A stretch of 64,000 bases of DNA from Amycolatopsis sp. WQ 127309 (GTDB taxonomy: Bacteria; Actinomycetota; Actinomycetes; Mycobacteriales; Pseudonocardiaceae): positions 4,340,001 to 4,404,000 of the forward strand of contig NZ_CP095481.1 in assembly GCF_023023025.1 (NCBI RefSeq), read 5' to 3'. This document shows, piece by piece, positions 42,730 to 50,856 of this stretch. The notes under the pieces were generated by a model that searched no databases, was not told where the DNA came from, and worked only from the letters and a program-made list of their open reading frames with translations. Within the stretch, counting starts at the first letter, position 1, and each line of letters opens with the position of its first letter. A program made the position numbers and the translations under genes.

Positions 42730-43173
42730 GTGGGATTCAAGGCGAAGCGCAAGACGCTGACGCTGAAGTTCACGGATCCGGACTACGACGGATTCGAGGT
42801 CGTCATGCGCCGGATGACCATCGACGACACCTTCACGTTCAACGACTACGAGTTGCGTGAGTGGGAGGCAAAGGTCCGCGCTGGCGACATTCCCAAGGCT
42901 GAGATCGACGCGCGGATGCAGGAGATGTGGGAGGGACTCGCCGACGCCGTCGTCTCGTGGAACCTCGAAGACGACAGGGATAACCCGATCCCGGTGTCGG
43001 TGGCCGCGATCCGCGGACAGGACCCGGACTTCTTCTGGACGCTGGTCCGCGCATGGATCATGGCGATGCTGATCAAGGTGGACGACGACACAAAAGCGCC
43101 GTCCTCCGATGGAAAGCCGTCGGAGGAGCTACAGATTCCGATGGAACCGTTGTCGGGATCCCGAGCGAGCTAG
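42730..43173 (+). CDS. Tail assembly chaperone (gpG-like)
   Basis: A 147-residue helical, acidic protein (GFKAKRKTLTLKFTDPDYDG; WEAKVRAGDIPKAEIDARMQ) placed between tail tube and tape measure, as for lambda G. The frame downstream, offset by -1, is open to 43298 with good coding character but no start codon of its own, so a -1 ribosomal frameshift near the end of this gene probably makes a longer GT product. GTG at 42730 begins 5 bases after the previous stop. Confidence 0.82.
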   Translation: MGFKAKRKTLTLKFTDPDYDGFEVVMRRMTIDDTFTFNDYELREWEAKVRAGDIPKAEIDARMQEMWEGLADAVVSWNLEDDRDNPIPVSVAAIRGQDPDFFWTLVRAWIMAMLIKVDDDTKAPSSDGKPSEELQIPMEPLSGSRAS

Positions 43174-43298
43174 CGGAGGCCAAGTTCATTCTCGGTCTGT
43201 GCCAACGGTTCGGGAAGCTGCCTGAAGAGATCCGCGCGGCCGACGCGTCGCTGCTTCGGTTGCTGGAGCTAGAAGACCTGGGAAGGAGTGAAACGTGA
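43116..43298 (+). CDS. Frameshift extension of the tail assembly chaperone (gpGT-like)
   Basis: Read in the -1 frame relative to the upstream chaperone. It encodes about 60 residues ending LPEEIRAADASLLRLLELED, a helical stretch typical of the second chaperone part, and stops at 43296-43298, overlapping the tape measure GTG. No ATG or GTG with a ribosome site precedes the conserved part. The best slippery site by eye is T-GGA-AAG at 43110-43116 (lambda uses G-GGA-AAG); A-AAA at 43092-43095 is an alternative. The exact slip point is inferred. Confidence 0.65.
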   Translation, partial: AVGGATDSDGTVVGIPSELAEAKFILGLCQRFGKLPEEIRAADASLLRLLELEDLGRSET

Positions 43299-45148
43299 GC
43301 AACACCGTTGAGATCGTGGTGCAGGGTAAGAACGAGGCCACGAAGATCTTCCGCCAGGTCTCCGGCGACGCCACCGACGCCGCACGTGACAGCGAGCAGG
43401 CGTGGACCAAGTCGATGACGTCGATCAACTCCAGCATCGAGCGCGGCGGATTCGGTGCGACCGAGGCCGGCGGAGGATTCAACCGGCTCAAGGAATCGGT
43501 GAAGGGCGCTGGCGATGCCACGGGCGAGATGGGGAAGCGCTCGGAGGAGGGCGCCGACCGTCTGCACAAGCTCGGCGAGGCGTCTGACGAGGTCGACACG
43601 CGAGCGATGGGCTTTCGCGACACGGTCACCGGTGTTCAGGACACCTTGAAGGGTCTGAGCGATCAGAGCCTGAGCACCGGCGACCGGCTGTTCACCCTCG
43701 GCGCCGGTATCGGTGACCTCGGTTCGGCTGGCTACAACCTGCTCGTGCCTGCGATGACCAAGGTCAAGCAGGTCATCTCCGACGTGCGCGATCCGACCAC
43801 GGATCTCGGCGGTCGAATGAAGGGGCTCGGTAAGTCGATCGCCGGTGTCGGCGCCGGTGCTGCCATCATCGCCGGTATCGGGCTCGCGCTGGACGCGGCG
43901 TTCGCCGACAAGGCGGCCAACGTCAACGCGCTGAGCTTCGCGCTCAACAGCTTCGCGCAGACCGGCAAGGCCAGCGGCGAGGCCGCACGTGTGTTCGGCG
44001 GCAACCTCGACGACTTGAAAACGTCGCTGGAGATGGTTAACGGCGGCGGCATCGCGAAGTTCATCGAGGGCGTCTACGACCTGATTCCCGGCAGCGACCT
44101 GGTCGGCGTGTCCATGTCCGAGGCCAAGGACAAGATCTCTGCACTGGACCAGTCACTCACTCAGCTTGCGCAGCGGTCACCGTCAGAGGCTGGCGCCGCG
44201 TTCGAGAAGCTGACCACGAGCATGGGTCTCAACTTTCAGCAGGTCAAGCAGCTCAGGGACCAGCTGCCTGGATTCACGAACGCCATGCAGCAGTCAGCGA
44301 ACGCGGCTGACGGCAGTGCGCAGGCCCAGCAGCGGAATGCCGCGGCGCTGTCGGACTACTTGACGCAGCTGCAAGCCGCCACCGACCCGGTCTTCGGACT
44401 GCTCAACGCCTTGACTCAGGTCAACACCGCGCAGACCGCCTACAACGACGCGGTCAAGCAGTACGGCGTCAACAGCGGTCAGGCGAAGGACGCGTCCGTA
44501 GGGCTTGCGCAGGCGGTGGCCGGCGCGGAAGCCGCGGCGCTCAACGGCCAGCTGTCGTACTCGGACTTCTCTGCCGCGCTGGACCATTGGGTGCAGTCCG
44601 GCGTGGTGACGGCGCAGCAGGCGTCGTCGATCCGCGACCGGGTGAACGAGGCACATAACGCGGCCAACGCATACACCGGCAACTACGACGCGTCCCTGTT
44701 CATGGAGAACCACGCGAGCAACGTGATCGCGCAGGTGCGGCGTGATCTCGATGCCGTGCCGGACAACACGTACAAGCGCTTCTACATGACGTACATCAAC
44801 CAGATCATCGGCAACGCGCCGTCCAGCTCGCCGGCCGGATTCGGCTTCGTCGGACACAACGCGCACGGCGGTCCGATCGGCCACGCCGCGACCGGTGGCG
44901 GACGCGGTGGCATGACGTGGGTGGGGGAGCAGGGACCGGAGCTGGTGAAGCTCCCTGTCGGCTCGTTCGTCAACCCCGCCGGTACCAGCAGCCGCGGCGG
45001 CGGATCTCGCGCGGGAGCGAGTGACTCAGCGCCAGAGGTGCGGATCGTCATCGACCTGTCCGGCGGCGACCAGCGGCTCATGGACTGGTTCAAGAACCGC
45101 ATCCGCATTGAGGGCGGCAACGTTCAGACGGTGTTGGGGGCGAACTGA
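43295..45148 (+). CDS. Tail tape measure protein (617 aa)
   Basis: A 617-residue largely helical protein with a hydrophobic segment near residues 180-205 (IAGVGAGAAIIAGIGLALDA) and Gly-rich stretches, as usual for tape measures. It ends with the often conserved HAATGGGRGGMTWVGEQGPE block. No lysozyme or peptidase domain is visible. At about 0.15 nm per residue the tail would be roughly 90 nm, short for a siphovirus. GTG overlaps the chaperone stop by four bases and follows GGAAGGAG. Confidence 0.9.
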   Translation: MSNTVEIVVQGKNEATKIFRQVSGDATDAARDSEQAWTKSMTSINSSIERGGFGATEAGGGFNRLKESVKGAGDATGEMGKRSEEGADRLHKLGEASDEVDTRAMGFRDTVTGVQDTLKGLSDQSLSTGDRLFTLGAGIGDLGSAGYNLLVPAMTKVKQVISDVRDPTTDLGGRMKGLGKSIAGVGAGAAIIAGIGLALDAAFADKAANVNALSFALNSFAQTGKASGEAARVFGGNLDDLKTSLEMVNGGGIAKFIEGVYDLIPGSDLVGVSMSEAKDKISALDQSLTQLAQRSPSEAGAAFEKLTTSMGLNFQQVKQLRDQLPGFTNAMQQSANAADGSAQAQQRNAAALSDYLTQLQAATDPVFGLLNALTQVNTAQTAYNDAVKQYGVNSGQAKDASVGLAQAVAGAEAAALNGQLSYSDFSAALDHWVQSGVVTAQQASSIRDRVNEAHNAANAYTGNYDASLFMENHASNVIAQVRRDLDAVPDNTYKRFYMTYINQIIGNAPSSSPAGFGFVGHNAHGGPIGHAATGGGRGGMTWVGEQGPELVKLPVGSFVNPAGTSSRGGGSRAGASDSAPEVRIVIDLSGGDQRLMDWFKNRIRIEGGNVQTVLGAN

Positions 45149-47955
45149 TGGTCGACTTCCCCTACGCGCCCGAAGATATCGCCGTTGAGCTGTACATGAA
45201 CGGCACGTGGAACGACCTCGTGTCGGCCGGCCGGATCAAGCTCGACGACGGCGTGCGCATCCAGCGAGGCAAGTCCAGTTCGACGACCGGCTTCTCACCG
45301 GCGTCACCGTCGTCCTGCACGTTCACGATCAAGAACAGTGACGGTGCATACTCACCGGACAACCCGCTCTCGACGTACTACAAGAAGCTGGTGCGCGGTA
45401 CGCCGGTTCGCGTCGCGTGCCGCGTGGCCGAGGACACCTTTACCCGCACCACGTCGAACGGACTCGGCACGGCCGACCGCGGCGGCGTGTGGTCGCTCTC
45501 GACCACGGCGAGCCGCTACGCCACCGCGGGCTCGGCCGCCACCATCTCGTTCGCGACGGCCAACAACACCGCGTACGCCTACCAGGGCAGCCAGCTCTAC
45601 GCGAGCCACGACGTCGCCGTGACGTTCACCTTCCCGTTCTCGAACGTCACCGGCGCGGGCGTGAGCGCCGCCGTGATCTTGGGCTGGGTGTCCGATACGG
45701 ACTACTTCGTCGCTCGCCTGAACATCTCGGCCGCCGAGGTGATGACGCTCGACGTGACGCACATCGGCACCGGCGACACCATCACGTCCGCCACGACGGT
45801 GTCTAGCTTCGCCTTCACCGGCCAGGCGATCCGGATGCGCGCCCAGCTGGCCGGCCAGACGATCCGCACGCGGGTGTGGCTAGCGGCGTCCGCCGAGCCC
45901 GCCGACTGGCTGACCGAGGACAGCTACGCGTTTGATGAGCTTCTCGACCGCGCCAAGGGAAGCGCAGGATTTCGAGTCAACGTCAACGCAAGTAACACCA
46001 ACGTGCCGTTCTCCGTCACCGTCGACGACTGGGAGGTACGCAGCAACCGTTACGCCGGTTCAATCACGACTCTGGAGATCCAGACCGACGTCACCGGCAA
46101 GGAGATCAACACCTACGTCGAGTGCGGCGGACCGCGCCGACGTCTGGGTCAGGGTTCGTCGCCGGTGGATTCGCCGCTCAAGCACGCGCAGTCTTCCTTT
46201 ACCACCACTCTGTTCTCGCTCACCGGATCGTCACCGCATCTCCAGTATTTTCCGTGCGAAGACGCGGCGGGTTCTACGCAGTTCGCATCCGGATTGACCG
46301 ACGCACCGGACGCGATGATCGTCGCGTCCGGCACGCCGCAGTTCGCAACGGACTCCAGCTTCCCGGGTTCGCTGCCGATCGCGAAGCCGAACGTCTCCCG
46401 CTGGTTCGGCCCGCGCGTGGTCGGCGCGAGTGCGACCGGCGAGGCCCAGCTGCTGTTCTGCATGACGGTGCCACAGGCCGGCGAGGTGGACGCCGCGACA
46501 CTGGCGCAGATCCAGCTATCCGGCACCGCCGGGTTCGTTGACATCGTCTATGGCACGGCGTCGAGCGGCCGCCTCTACTTGGTCTTCTATGACCAGGGGC
46601 GCGCCGCCGTGCACACATCGTCCTCGCTGATCACCGGGCTGAACGGCACATCGGGGATGTTCTCGGTGGAGCTGACGCAGGACGGCGCCGACATCGACTA
46701 TCGCGCGGACGGCCTTCAGGTCGGACAGCTCAGCGCGGGAGGCAGTCCTGGCACCTGCACCGGACGCACCATCGGGACCGTGCGCGGCGTCTACGCCACG
46801 CCGTACGCGCAGGTCACCGCCTGCTCACTCGGGCACATCGCGCTGCGCAACGACATCCTCAGCAACGGCGTGCTCACCTTCCTGACCCCACTGAATGGCT
46901 ACTCGTTCCCCGACACGCCGACCTTCGAGATCTTCACCGAAGCCACGTTCCAACGCATCGAGCGAATGTGCGCGGAGAACGAGGTTCCGTTCACCTTCAT
47001 CCGGCGGCCGAACATCGAGACCGACTGGACGGACGTCGGCACGCAGCCCGTCGCCACCGCGCTGTCCATCATCGATGAGTCGGTGGCCGCGGACCTCGCC
47101 ACGCTCTACGAGGACCGCGACATTGAGGGCTTCGTCTACCGCTACGGCCGGTCGCGTTGGAACCAGGACGCAGTGTTGACCGTCGATATCGCGTCCGGCC
47201 AGCTCGCGCCACCGTTCAAGATCCCGAAGGACGATCAGGCGCTGCTCAACGACGTTGAGGTGAAGCGCAAGGACGGCTCGGCGGTCCGGGTCACCGATGA
47301 CGACTCGATCGCCGTGGCCAGCCGTTACGACACGAGCGTTACGCTCAACCTCTGGTCGGACACACAGCTCGCCGACCGCGCGTACTGGTTGCTCCACGTC
47401 GGCACCGCCGATGACCCGCGCTACCCGTCGATGGAGCTGAACCTCGCGCGCGCCGCGCGCGACTCGACGCAGCTCTATCTCGACATGCTGGCCGTCGACA
47501 TCGACGACCGCGTCGTGGCCGACAATCCGAACGCTCTCGTCCTCGGTGCGGATCTCGACCTGCTCGCCGTCGGATATGCGGAAGTGTTGGCAGGCAAGGC
47601 GCACACGCTGACACTGGCCTGCACCCCCGGTGGCCCGTACGCCGTCGCGGAGGCGGCAGGCACGACCGGCGACACCAACACGTGGCTGTGCCGAATCGAT
47701 ACCGACAGCTCCTCGGTGACCGGTACGTCCGTGGCCGGCGTGACGACGCTCAAGGTCAAGACGCCGTCCGGTCCACTGTGGACGACCACCGCCGACGACT
47801 TCCCGCTCTACCTGAACGTCGGCGGCATCCAGGTGCGCGCGACCGCGTGCAGCGGTTCGACGAATCCGCAGACGTTCACCGTCGACGCGCTACCTACGTC
47901 GCGAACGACCGGCGACGACGTATCCGTCTGGCACCTACCGGTGCTTGGCTTCTAG
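45148..47955 (+). CDS. Large minor tail protein (935 aa)
   Basis: A 935-residue beta-rich protein, the largest in the phage. It begins FPYAPEDIAVELYMNGTWND, continues with GKSSSTTGFSPASPSSCTFT (a distal-tail-like start), contains lectin-like beta regions around 95-300 and 350-560, and ends with a region (RIERMCAENEVPFTFIRRPN onward) resembling tail-hub proteins. It probably combines distal tail and baseplate hub roles. It directly follows tape measure with an ATG that overlaps its stop. Confidence 0.85.
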   Translation: MVDFPYAPEDIAVELYMNGTWNDLVSAGRIKLDDGVRIQRGKSSSTTGFSPASPSSCTFTIKNSDGAYSPDNPLSTYYKKLVRGTPVRVACRVAEDTFTRTTSNGLGTADRGGVWSLSTTASRYATAGSAATISFATANNTAYAYQGSQLYASHDVAVTFTFPFSNVTGAGVSAAVILGWVSDTDYFVARLNISAAEVMTLDVTHIGTGDTITSATTVSSFAFTGQAIRMRAQLAGQTIRTRVWLAASAEPADWLTEDSYAFDELLDRAKGSAGFRVNVNASNTNVPFSVTVDDWEVRSNRYAGSITTLEIQTDVTGKEINTYVECGGPRRRLGQGSSPVDSPLKHAQSSFTTTLFSLTGSSPHLQYFPCEDAAGSTQFASGLTDAPDAMIVASGTPQFATDSSFPGSLPIAKPNVSRWFGPRVVGASATGEAQLLFCMTVPQAGEVDAATLAQIQLSGTAGFVDIVYGTASSGRLYLVFYDQGRAAVHTSSSLITGLNGTSGMFSVELTQDGADIDYRADGLQVGQLSAGGSPGTCTGRTIGTVRGVYATPYAQVTACSLGHIALRNDILSNGVLTFLTPLNGYSFPDTPTFEIFTEATFQRIERMCAENEVPFTFIRRPNIETDWTDVGTQPVATALSIIDESVAADLATLYEDRDIEGFVYRYGRSRWNQDAVLTVDIASGQLAPPFKIPKDDQALLNDVEVKRKDGSAVRVTDDDSIAVASRYDTSVTLNLWSDTQLADRAYWLLHVGTADDPRYPSMELNLARAARDSTQLYLDMLAVDIDDRVVADNPNALVLGADLDLLAVGYAEVLAGKAHTLTLACTPGGPYAVAEAAGTTGDTNTWLCRIDTDSSSVTGTSVAGVTTLKVKTPSGPLWTTTADDFPLYLNVGGIQVRATACSGSTNPQTFTVDALPTSRTTGDDVSVWHLPVLGF

Positions 47956-47963
47956 GAGGAGAG

Positions 47964-48443
47964 ATGGCTTTCTTTGCCGGTCAGAAGCTGCGCGCCTCCG
48001 ACCTGAACAACATCACCTTTGGCGCGGAACAGGGTGAGTGGACGATCCTCGCGAACCTCGCGCTGTCGACGCCCACCCTCATCAACAACTGGACGCCGTA
48101 CGTCGGCACTAACCCAGCGACCATCTCCGGCATCAGCCACTCCAGCGGAGTGTTCACCGTGACGCGCGGCGGGATCTACGTCACCAGCCTTGCGATTCGG
48201 TATAGCGCCACCACGGCGGACCGCTACTGCTTCATCGCGGGCACGGGCAGTTCAGATATCTGGGCCAAGAGCAGCACACCGAGCGCGGCGTCCGGTATCA
48301 ACACGTCGTGCGCGGTGACCAAGCGCATCGCGGCGGGCGGGACCATTCGGATGTACGGGTACGCGGGCTCCGCCACCAACGCGATCCACGAGTCCGGCGC
48401 CGAGCTGGTCACCGGCTGCACGATCTACTACGCCGGACCCTGA
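47964..48443 (+). CDS. Tail fibre / receptor-binding protein candidate (159 aa)
   Basis: A 159-residue protein beginning MAFFAGQKLRASDLNNITFG, an opening shared by many actinophage tail proteins, followed by a Ser/Thr/Gly-rich beta domain resembling C1q/TNF-type trimeric heads. As the last structural gene it is a good candidate for host binding. Ribosome site AGGAGGA is well placed, and a strong terminator follows 35 bases after the stop. Confidence 0.75.
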   Translation: MAFFAGQKLRASDLNNITFGAEQGEWTILANLALSTPTLINNWTPYVGTNPATISGISHSSGVFTVTRGGIYVTSLAIRYSATTADRYCFIAGTGSSDIWAKSSTPSAASGINTSCAVTKRIAAGGTIRMYGYAGSATNAIHESGAELVTGCTIYYAGP

Positions 48444-48478
48444 ACTTGACCCTCTCGAACACACGTTCTAGAGTCGAA

Positions 48479-48521
48479 GATGCCCGGTGCGCCGACGGGG
48501 AAGGTCGGTGCACCGGGCATC
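48479..48521. terminator. Bidirectional terminator at the end of the late operon
   Basis: Arms 48479-48496 and 48504-48521 give an 18-bp stem with one G-U pair and a 7-nt loop, between the fibre gene and the convergent minus-strand genes. It shares GATGCCCGG with the hairpin at 27857. Confidence 0.8.
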
Positions 48522-48528
48522 TACGTGT

Positions 48529-48678
48529 TCAGCGGCAGGCGCAGCCGCCGAAGCTGAGCCACGCCGCGTAGCCGAGCGCGATCAGCATCGCGGCGACCAG
48601 CATCCACAGTATCCAGCGCGGTGCGCGGATGTCCGGCTTGTTGTTCGGGTTGATCCGGTCGCGCCAGCGCGCGGTCAC
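48529..48678 (-). CDS. Small single-span membrane protein (49 aa)
   Basis: A 49-residue protein: basic N-terminus (TARWRDRINPNNKPDIRAPR), one hydrophobic helix (WILWMLVAAMLIALGYAAWL) and a short tail GGCACR with two Cys. GTG overlaps the upstream gene stop by four bases. In size and topology it could be a holin- or exclusion-like protein, but it is transcribed against the late genes, as part of a probable lysogenic operon. Confidence 0.7.
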   Translation of the reverse strand: MTARWRDRINPNNKPDIRAPRWILWMLVAAMLIALGYAAWLSFGGCACR

Positions 48679-49259
48679 TCCACGTCCAGCAGGTTGAGCA
48701 CGCTCTGGGCCAGCTTCTTCTCCGCCGCGGTCGCCTTCTTCTGGAAGATCGTGTCCGCGAGCGACCGCACCGACTCGATGTTGCGCGTCAACCGTGCGAG
48801 CTGCGCCGTCAGTTCCGCCTTCGACGGACCCGCGGGCGTCGTCCGCGGCGCGCGCTCCGGCAGCTTCGCCAGACCGGTCTCGATGTTCGTCAACGCCGTC
48901 TCGATCGCGTCGACGTGCTCGACGTACCCGCCGCGCGTCACCTCTTGGAACCGCCACACCGGGTAGTGCGCGTCCGCGCTGCCGAACGCCAGCTCGGCGA
49001 GCATCGGACGGGTCCAGCCGGTCTCCTTCACACGCATCAGCCGGATCGCGACCGACTTGCGCGTCTTCTCGTCGGCGACCTCGCGCTTCGTCGTCGGTGC
49101 GGCGGTGGGCTGCTCCTTCTTCACGGCAACAGCGGTCTCCGTCGCTCCCGGCCGCTTGGTCGCCTTCGTCGTCGCGACGGCGGAGCGGGTGGTACGTGGC
49201 TTCTTCGGCGTGCTGACGACGACGGCGGTCTCGGTCGTCTGCTCGGTGGGAGCGGTCAT
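48675..49259 (-). CDS. Prophage protein with basic low-complexity N-terminus (194 aa)
   Basis: A 194-residue protein. Residues 1-65 are Thr/Ala/Lys-rich and probably disordered (TTRSAVATTKATKRPGATE), then a domain with KSVAIRLMRVKETGWTRPML that looks like a helical DNA-binding module, then a coiled-coil C-terminus (LTAQLARLTRNIESVRSLAD). No family is recognised. It overlaps both neighbours by four bases, so the three minus-strand genes form one operon that may be expressed in the lysogen. Confidence 0.7.
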   Translation of the reverse strand: MTAPTEQTTETAVVVSTPKKPRTTRSAVATTKATKRPGATETAVAVKKEQPTAAPTTKREVADEKTRKSVAIRLMRVKETGWTRPMLAELAFGSADAHYPVWRFQEVTRGGYVEHVDAIETALTNIETGLAKLPERAPRTTPAGPSKAELTAQLARLTRNIESVRSLADTIFQKKATAAEKKLAQSVLNLLDVE

Positions 49260-49528
49260 CGGTTCGACTCCTTCGCAACCGCGAGGTGGGCGAGACCGAA
49301 GAACTCGATGACCTGCTCGATGCAGCCGTCGCGGTCCTCGGTGATGTCGACGTCGCCGTCGACCTCCGCCATGTCCGTCGTCGGCGCGAGGACGTGCCCG
49401 TCCGGGATGTGGGTCGTGTCCATCAGCGCGGTCATGATGCGCGTCCAGTGGGTTCGATCGCCGCTGCTGTCGCGCTCGTCGCGGATCGCGTCGATCAACG
49501 CGGTGCGGAGCTCGGTGTTCATGATCAT
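49256..49528 (-). CDS. Prophage acidic protein of unknown function (90 aa)
   Basis: A 90-residue acidic protein (MIMNTELRTALIDAIRDERD; DMAEVDGDVDITEDRDGCIE). No family is recognised. The ATG at 49528 has GAGGAA 6 bases upstream. It is the first gene of the minus-strand trio; its stop overlaps the start of the 194-residue gene. A toxin-antitoxin or superinfection role cannot be tested by eye. Confidence 0.65.
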   Translation of the reverse strand: MIMNTELRTALIDAIRDERDSSGDRTHWTRIMTALMDTTHIPDGHVLAPTTDMAEVDGDVDITEDRDGCIEQVIEFFGLAHLAVAKESNR

Positions 49529-49605
49529 GTCTGTTCCTCTGGTCGGTGGTCGCGCTGCGTCGTGGTGACGCTGCGTGACCAGATAACCGAAAGTGAGGAC
49601 ATATG

Positions 49606-49621
49606 TACACCACCGTGTGTA
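49606..49621. promoter_or_regulatory. Inverted repeat upstream of the minus-strand trio
   Basis: TACAC-N6-GTGTA at 49606-49621, with ACATATGT just beside it, lies about 80 bases before the 49528 start and beyond the repressor gene end. It may be a promoter or operator of the trio. The sequence around it is notably AT-rich. Confidence 0.4.
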
Positions 49622-49662
49622 ACGGAACGATGACGGTCTGTCACGTGTACGACGCGGCAAGC

Positions 49663-49688
49663 GGCCCCGCCGAGGGATCGACGGGGCC
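49663..49688 (-). terminator. Hairpin after the repressor gene
   Basis: GGCCCCG (49663-49669) pairs with CGGGGCC (49682-49688), 23 bases after the repressor stop on the minus strand. Read-through into the trio may still occur. Confidence 0.55.
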
Positions 49689-49710
49689 TGGATGCCGCGT
49701 TGGGTGCGCC

Positions 49711-50418
49711 CTAGCCGGCCAGCGCGGGCGCGAGGCGCTGGAGCAGCCAACCGGCGCACCAGCGCGCCTCGGAGTCCTTGGACACGGCCTCCTTGGCGAG
49801 CTTGGCCGCGAGCTTCTGCGGGTCCGGCGCGGTGGTCGGGTCGGCCGCGACCTGCTTGGACGTCGTCCAGTCATACTGCATCAACCGCGACACCTCGGAG
49901 GCGAGGCACAACCTCCGGACGCGCTCGTCGGTGTCCAGTACGTGGGCGACCAGATCGGCGTTCTCACGACCCGGCAGAAACCCGACGATCGACACGGCGT
50001 TGGCGCGCAGCGTGGACGTCTTCCCATCGACGGCCCACGTGCGGAAGTGCTCGACGCCGGCCGGGTTCACGATCGGCGCAACCGCGGCGTCGATCGTGCT
50101 GGACGTCGGACCCTCGGCGAAGATGTCCGGGTCGCCGGATTCGACGGCCGTCTTGATCCGTGCGAGGTGCTGCTCGTCTTCGATCTTCCGGAGCTTCGGG
50201 TGCGTGATGTCCTTGCGTCGCATGCCGACTCCTAACACCCGCTCGTACGCGCTCACCACGTCCAGATGGAGCGGTCGCACGCCTGTCTCGATTTGGCTCA
50301 AATACGTCTTGGAGTAGTTCGTGGCGGCGGCCATGTCGGCGAGGCTGAGCTTCACGTACTCGCGTGCTGCCCGCAGCCTGGCGCCGTTTTCATACTCGCC
50401 CTCGGTCGTTGCGAACAC
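49711..50418 (-). CDS. XRE-family HTH regulator, probable phage repressor
   Basis: A 235-residue protein. Residues about 12-65 form an XRE/lambda-type HTH (ARLRAAREYVKLSLADMAAA, TNYSKTYLSQIETGVRPLHL). The C-terminal part (about 90-235) is helical and has no recognisable LexA-like autocleavage residues. It sits at the right end, divergent from the short plus-strand genes, and is the only obvious regulator, so it probably maintains lysogeny. The GTG at 50418 follows AGAGAGG at about 10 bases. The direct repeat GCGAACACC (twice, from 50411) overlaps its start. Confidence 0.85.
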   Translation of the reverse strand: MFATTEGEYENGARLRAAREYVKLSLADMAAATNYSKTYLSQIETGVRPLHLDVVSAYERVLGVGMRRKDITHPKLRKIEDEQHLARIKTAVESGDPDIFAEGPTSSTIDAAVAPIVNPAGVEHFRTWAVDGKTSTLRANAVSIVGFLPGRENADLVAHVLDTDERVRRLCLASEVSRLMQYDWTTSKQVAADPTTAPDPQKLAAKLAKEAVSKDSEARWCAGWLLQRLAPALAG

Positions 50419-50495
50419 CAGCGAACACCCTCTCTGTTCATCTGACCGCCTGTGATGTCGAGACTACAGGCATGCCGTACCACCAGGGAGAGCTC

Positions 50496-50753
50496 ATGTC
50501 CGCCGTGATCCACATCGATCCCGAGGCGATCCACCCGGTGATCGACGGACTGTGGCACCGGACGCGGCTGCGCGGCATCCCGGAACCCGGCGAGCCGTTG
50601 CTGATGCTGTGCGGCATCCAGGGGGTGGCCGTGTTCGACGTACTGGCGAAACGCCGAGAACGCGGCGTTCCGCATCAATGCCCGCGCTGCGAGGTCATCT
50701 ACAGGCGTGAGCGCGGCATCGCGTCGATCCCGATCAAGCAGAGGCCAGCGTGA
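50496..50753 (+). CDS. Small phage protein with Cys pair (85 aa)
   Basis: An 85-residue protein, MSAVIHIDPEAIHPVIDGLW at the start and PHQCPRCEVIYRRERG near the end. A CPRC pair plus upstream Cys could hold a metal. The ATG at 50496 has GGGAG 5 bases upstream and is preferred over ATG 50472. Divergent from the repressor and coupled to a tiny gene downstream (GTGA), it resembles a regulator-adjacent accessory gene. Confidence 0.65.
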   Translation: MSAVIHIDPEAIHPVIDGLWHRTRLRGIPEPGEPLLMLCGIQGVAVFDVLAKRRERGVPHQCPRCEVIYRRERGIASIPIKQRPA

Positions 50754-50827
50754 GCTGGTGGATCCGCGACGACGGAACGGAAGTCGTGGAAGATGAAGAC
50801 GGCGTCGTCGTCGCCGAGGACGCGTGA
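50750..50827 (+). CDS. Tiny acidic phage protein (25 aa), last gene before attR
   Basis: GTG at 50750 overlaps the previous stop and encodes MSWWIRDDGTEVVEDEDGVV plus five more residues. It is acidic and very short. The stop lies 12 bases before the attP arm, so it fits exactly within the element. Coupling supports it, but proof of translation is lacking. Confidence 0.45.
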   Translation: MSWWIRDDGTEVVEDEDGVVVAEDA

Positions 50828-50838
50828 CCGTTCCCTTT

Positions 50839-50856
50839 GCTTGCGTTCACCAACGT
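50839..50856. other. attR
   Basis: Phage arm GCTTGCGTTCAC (50839-50850) followed by CAACGT, of which GTTCACCAACGT (50845-50856) is the core shared with attL. Host coding sequence resumes at 50857. The likely crossover dinucleotide AA is at 50852-50853. Confidence 0.8.

Larger units (their letters stand above)
25831..50856. mobile_element. Integrated siphovirus-like prophage (about 25.0 kb)
   Basis: Bounded by a 12-bp repeat GTTCACCAACGT at 25831-25842 and 50845-50856, inside a split host gene. It contains a large serine integrase next to the left end, replication genes, the full order terminase-portal-protease-capsid-connector-tail-tape measure-fibre, and a repressor near the right end. The frames are intact apart from a terminase stub created by a tandem duplication. 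No endolysin was recognised, and the only holin-like candidate is a 49-residue protein on the other strand. Long-tailed (siphovirus) morphology is inferred from gene types. Confidence 0.95.
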
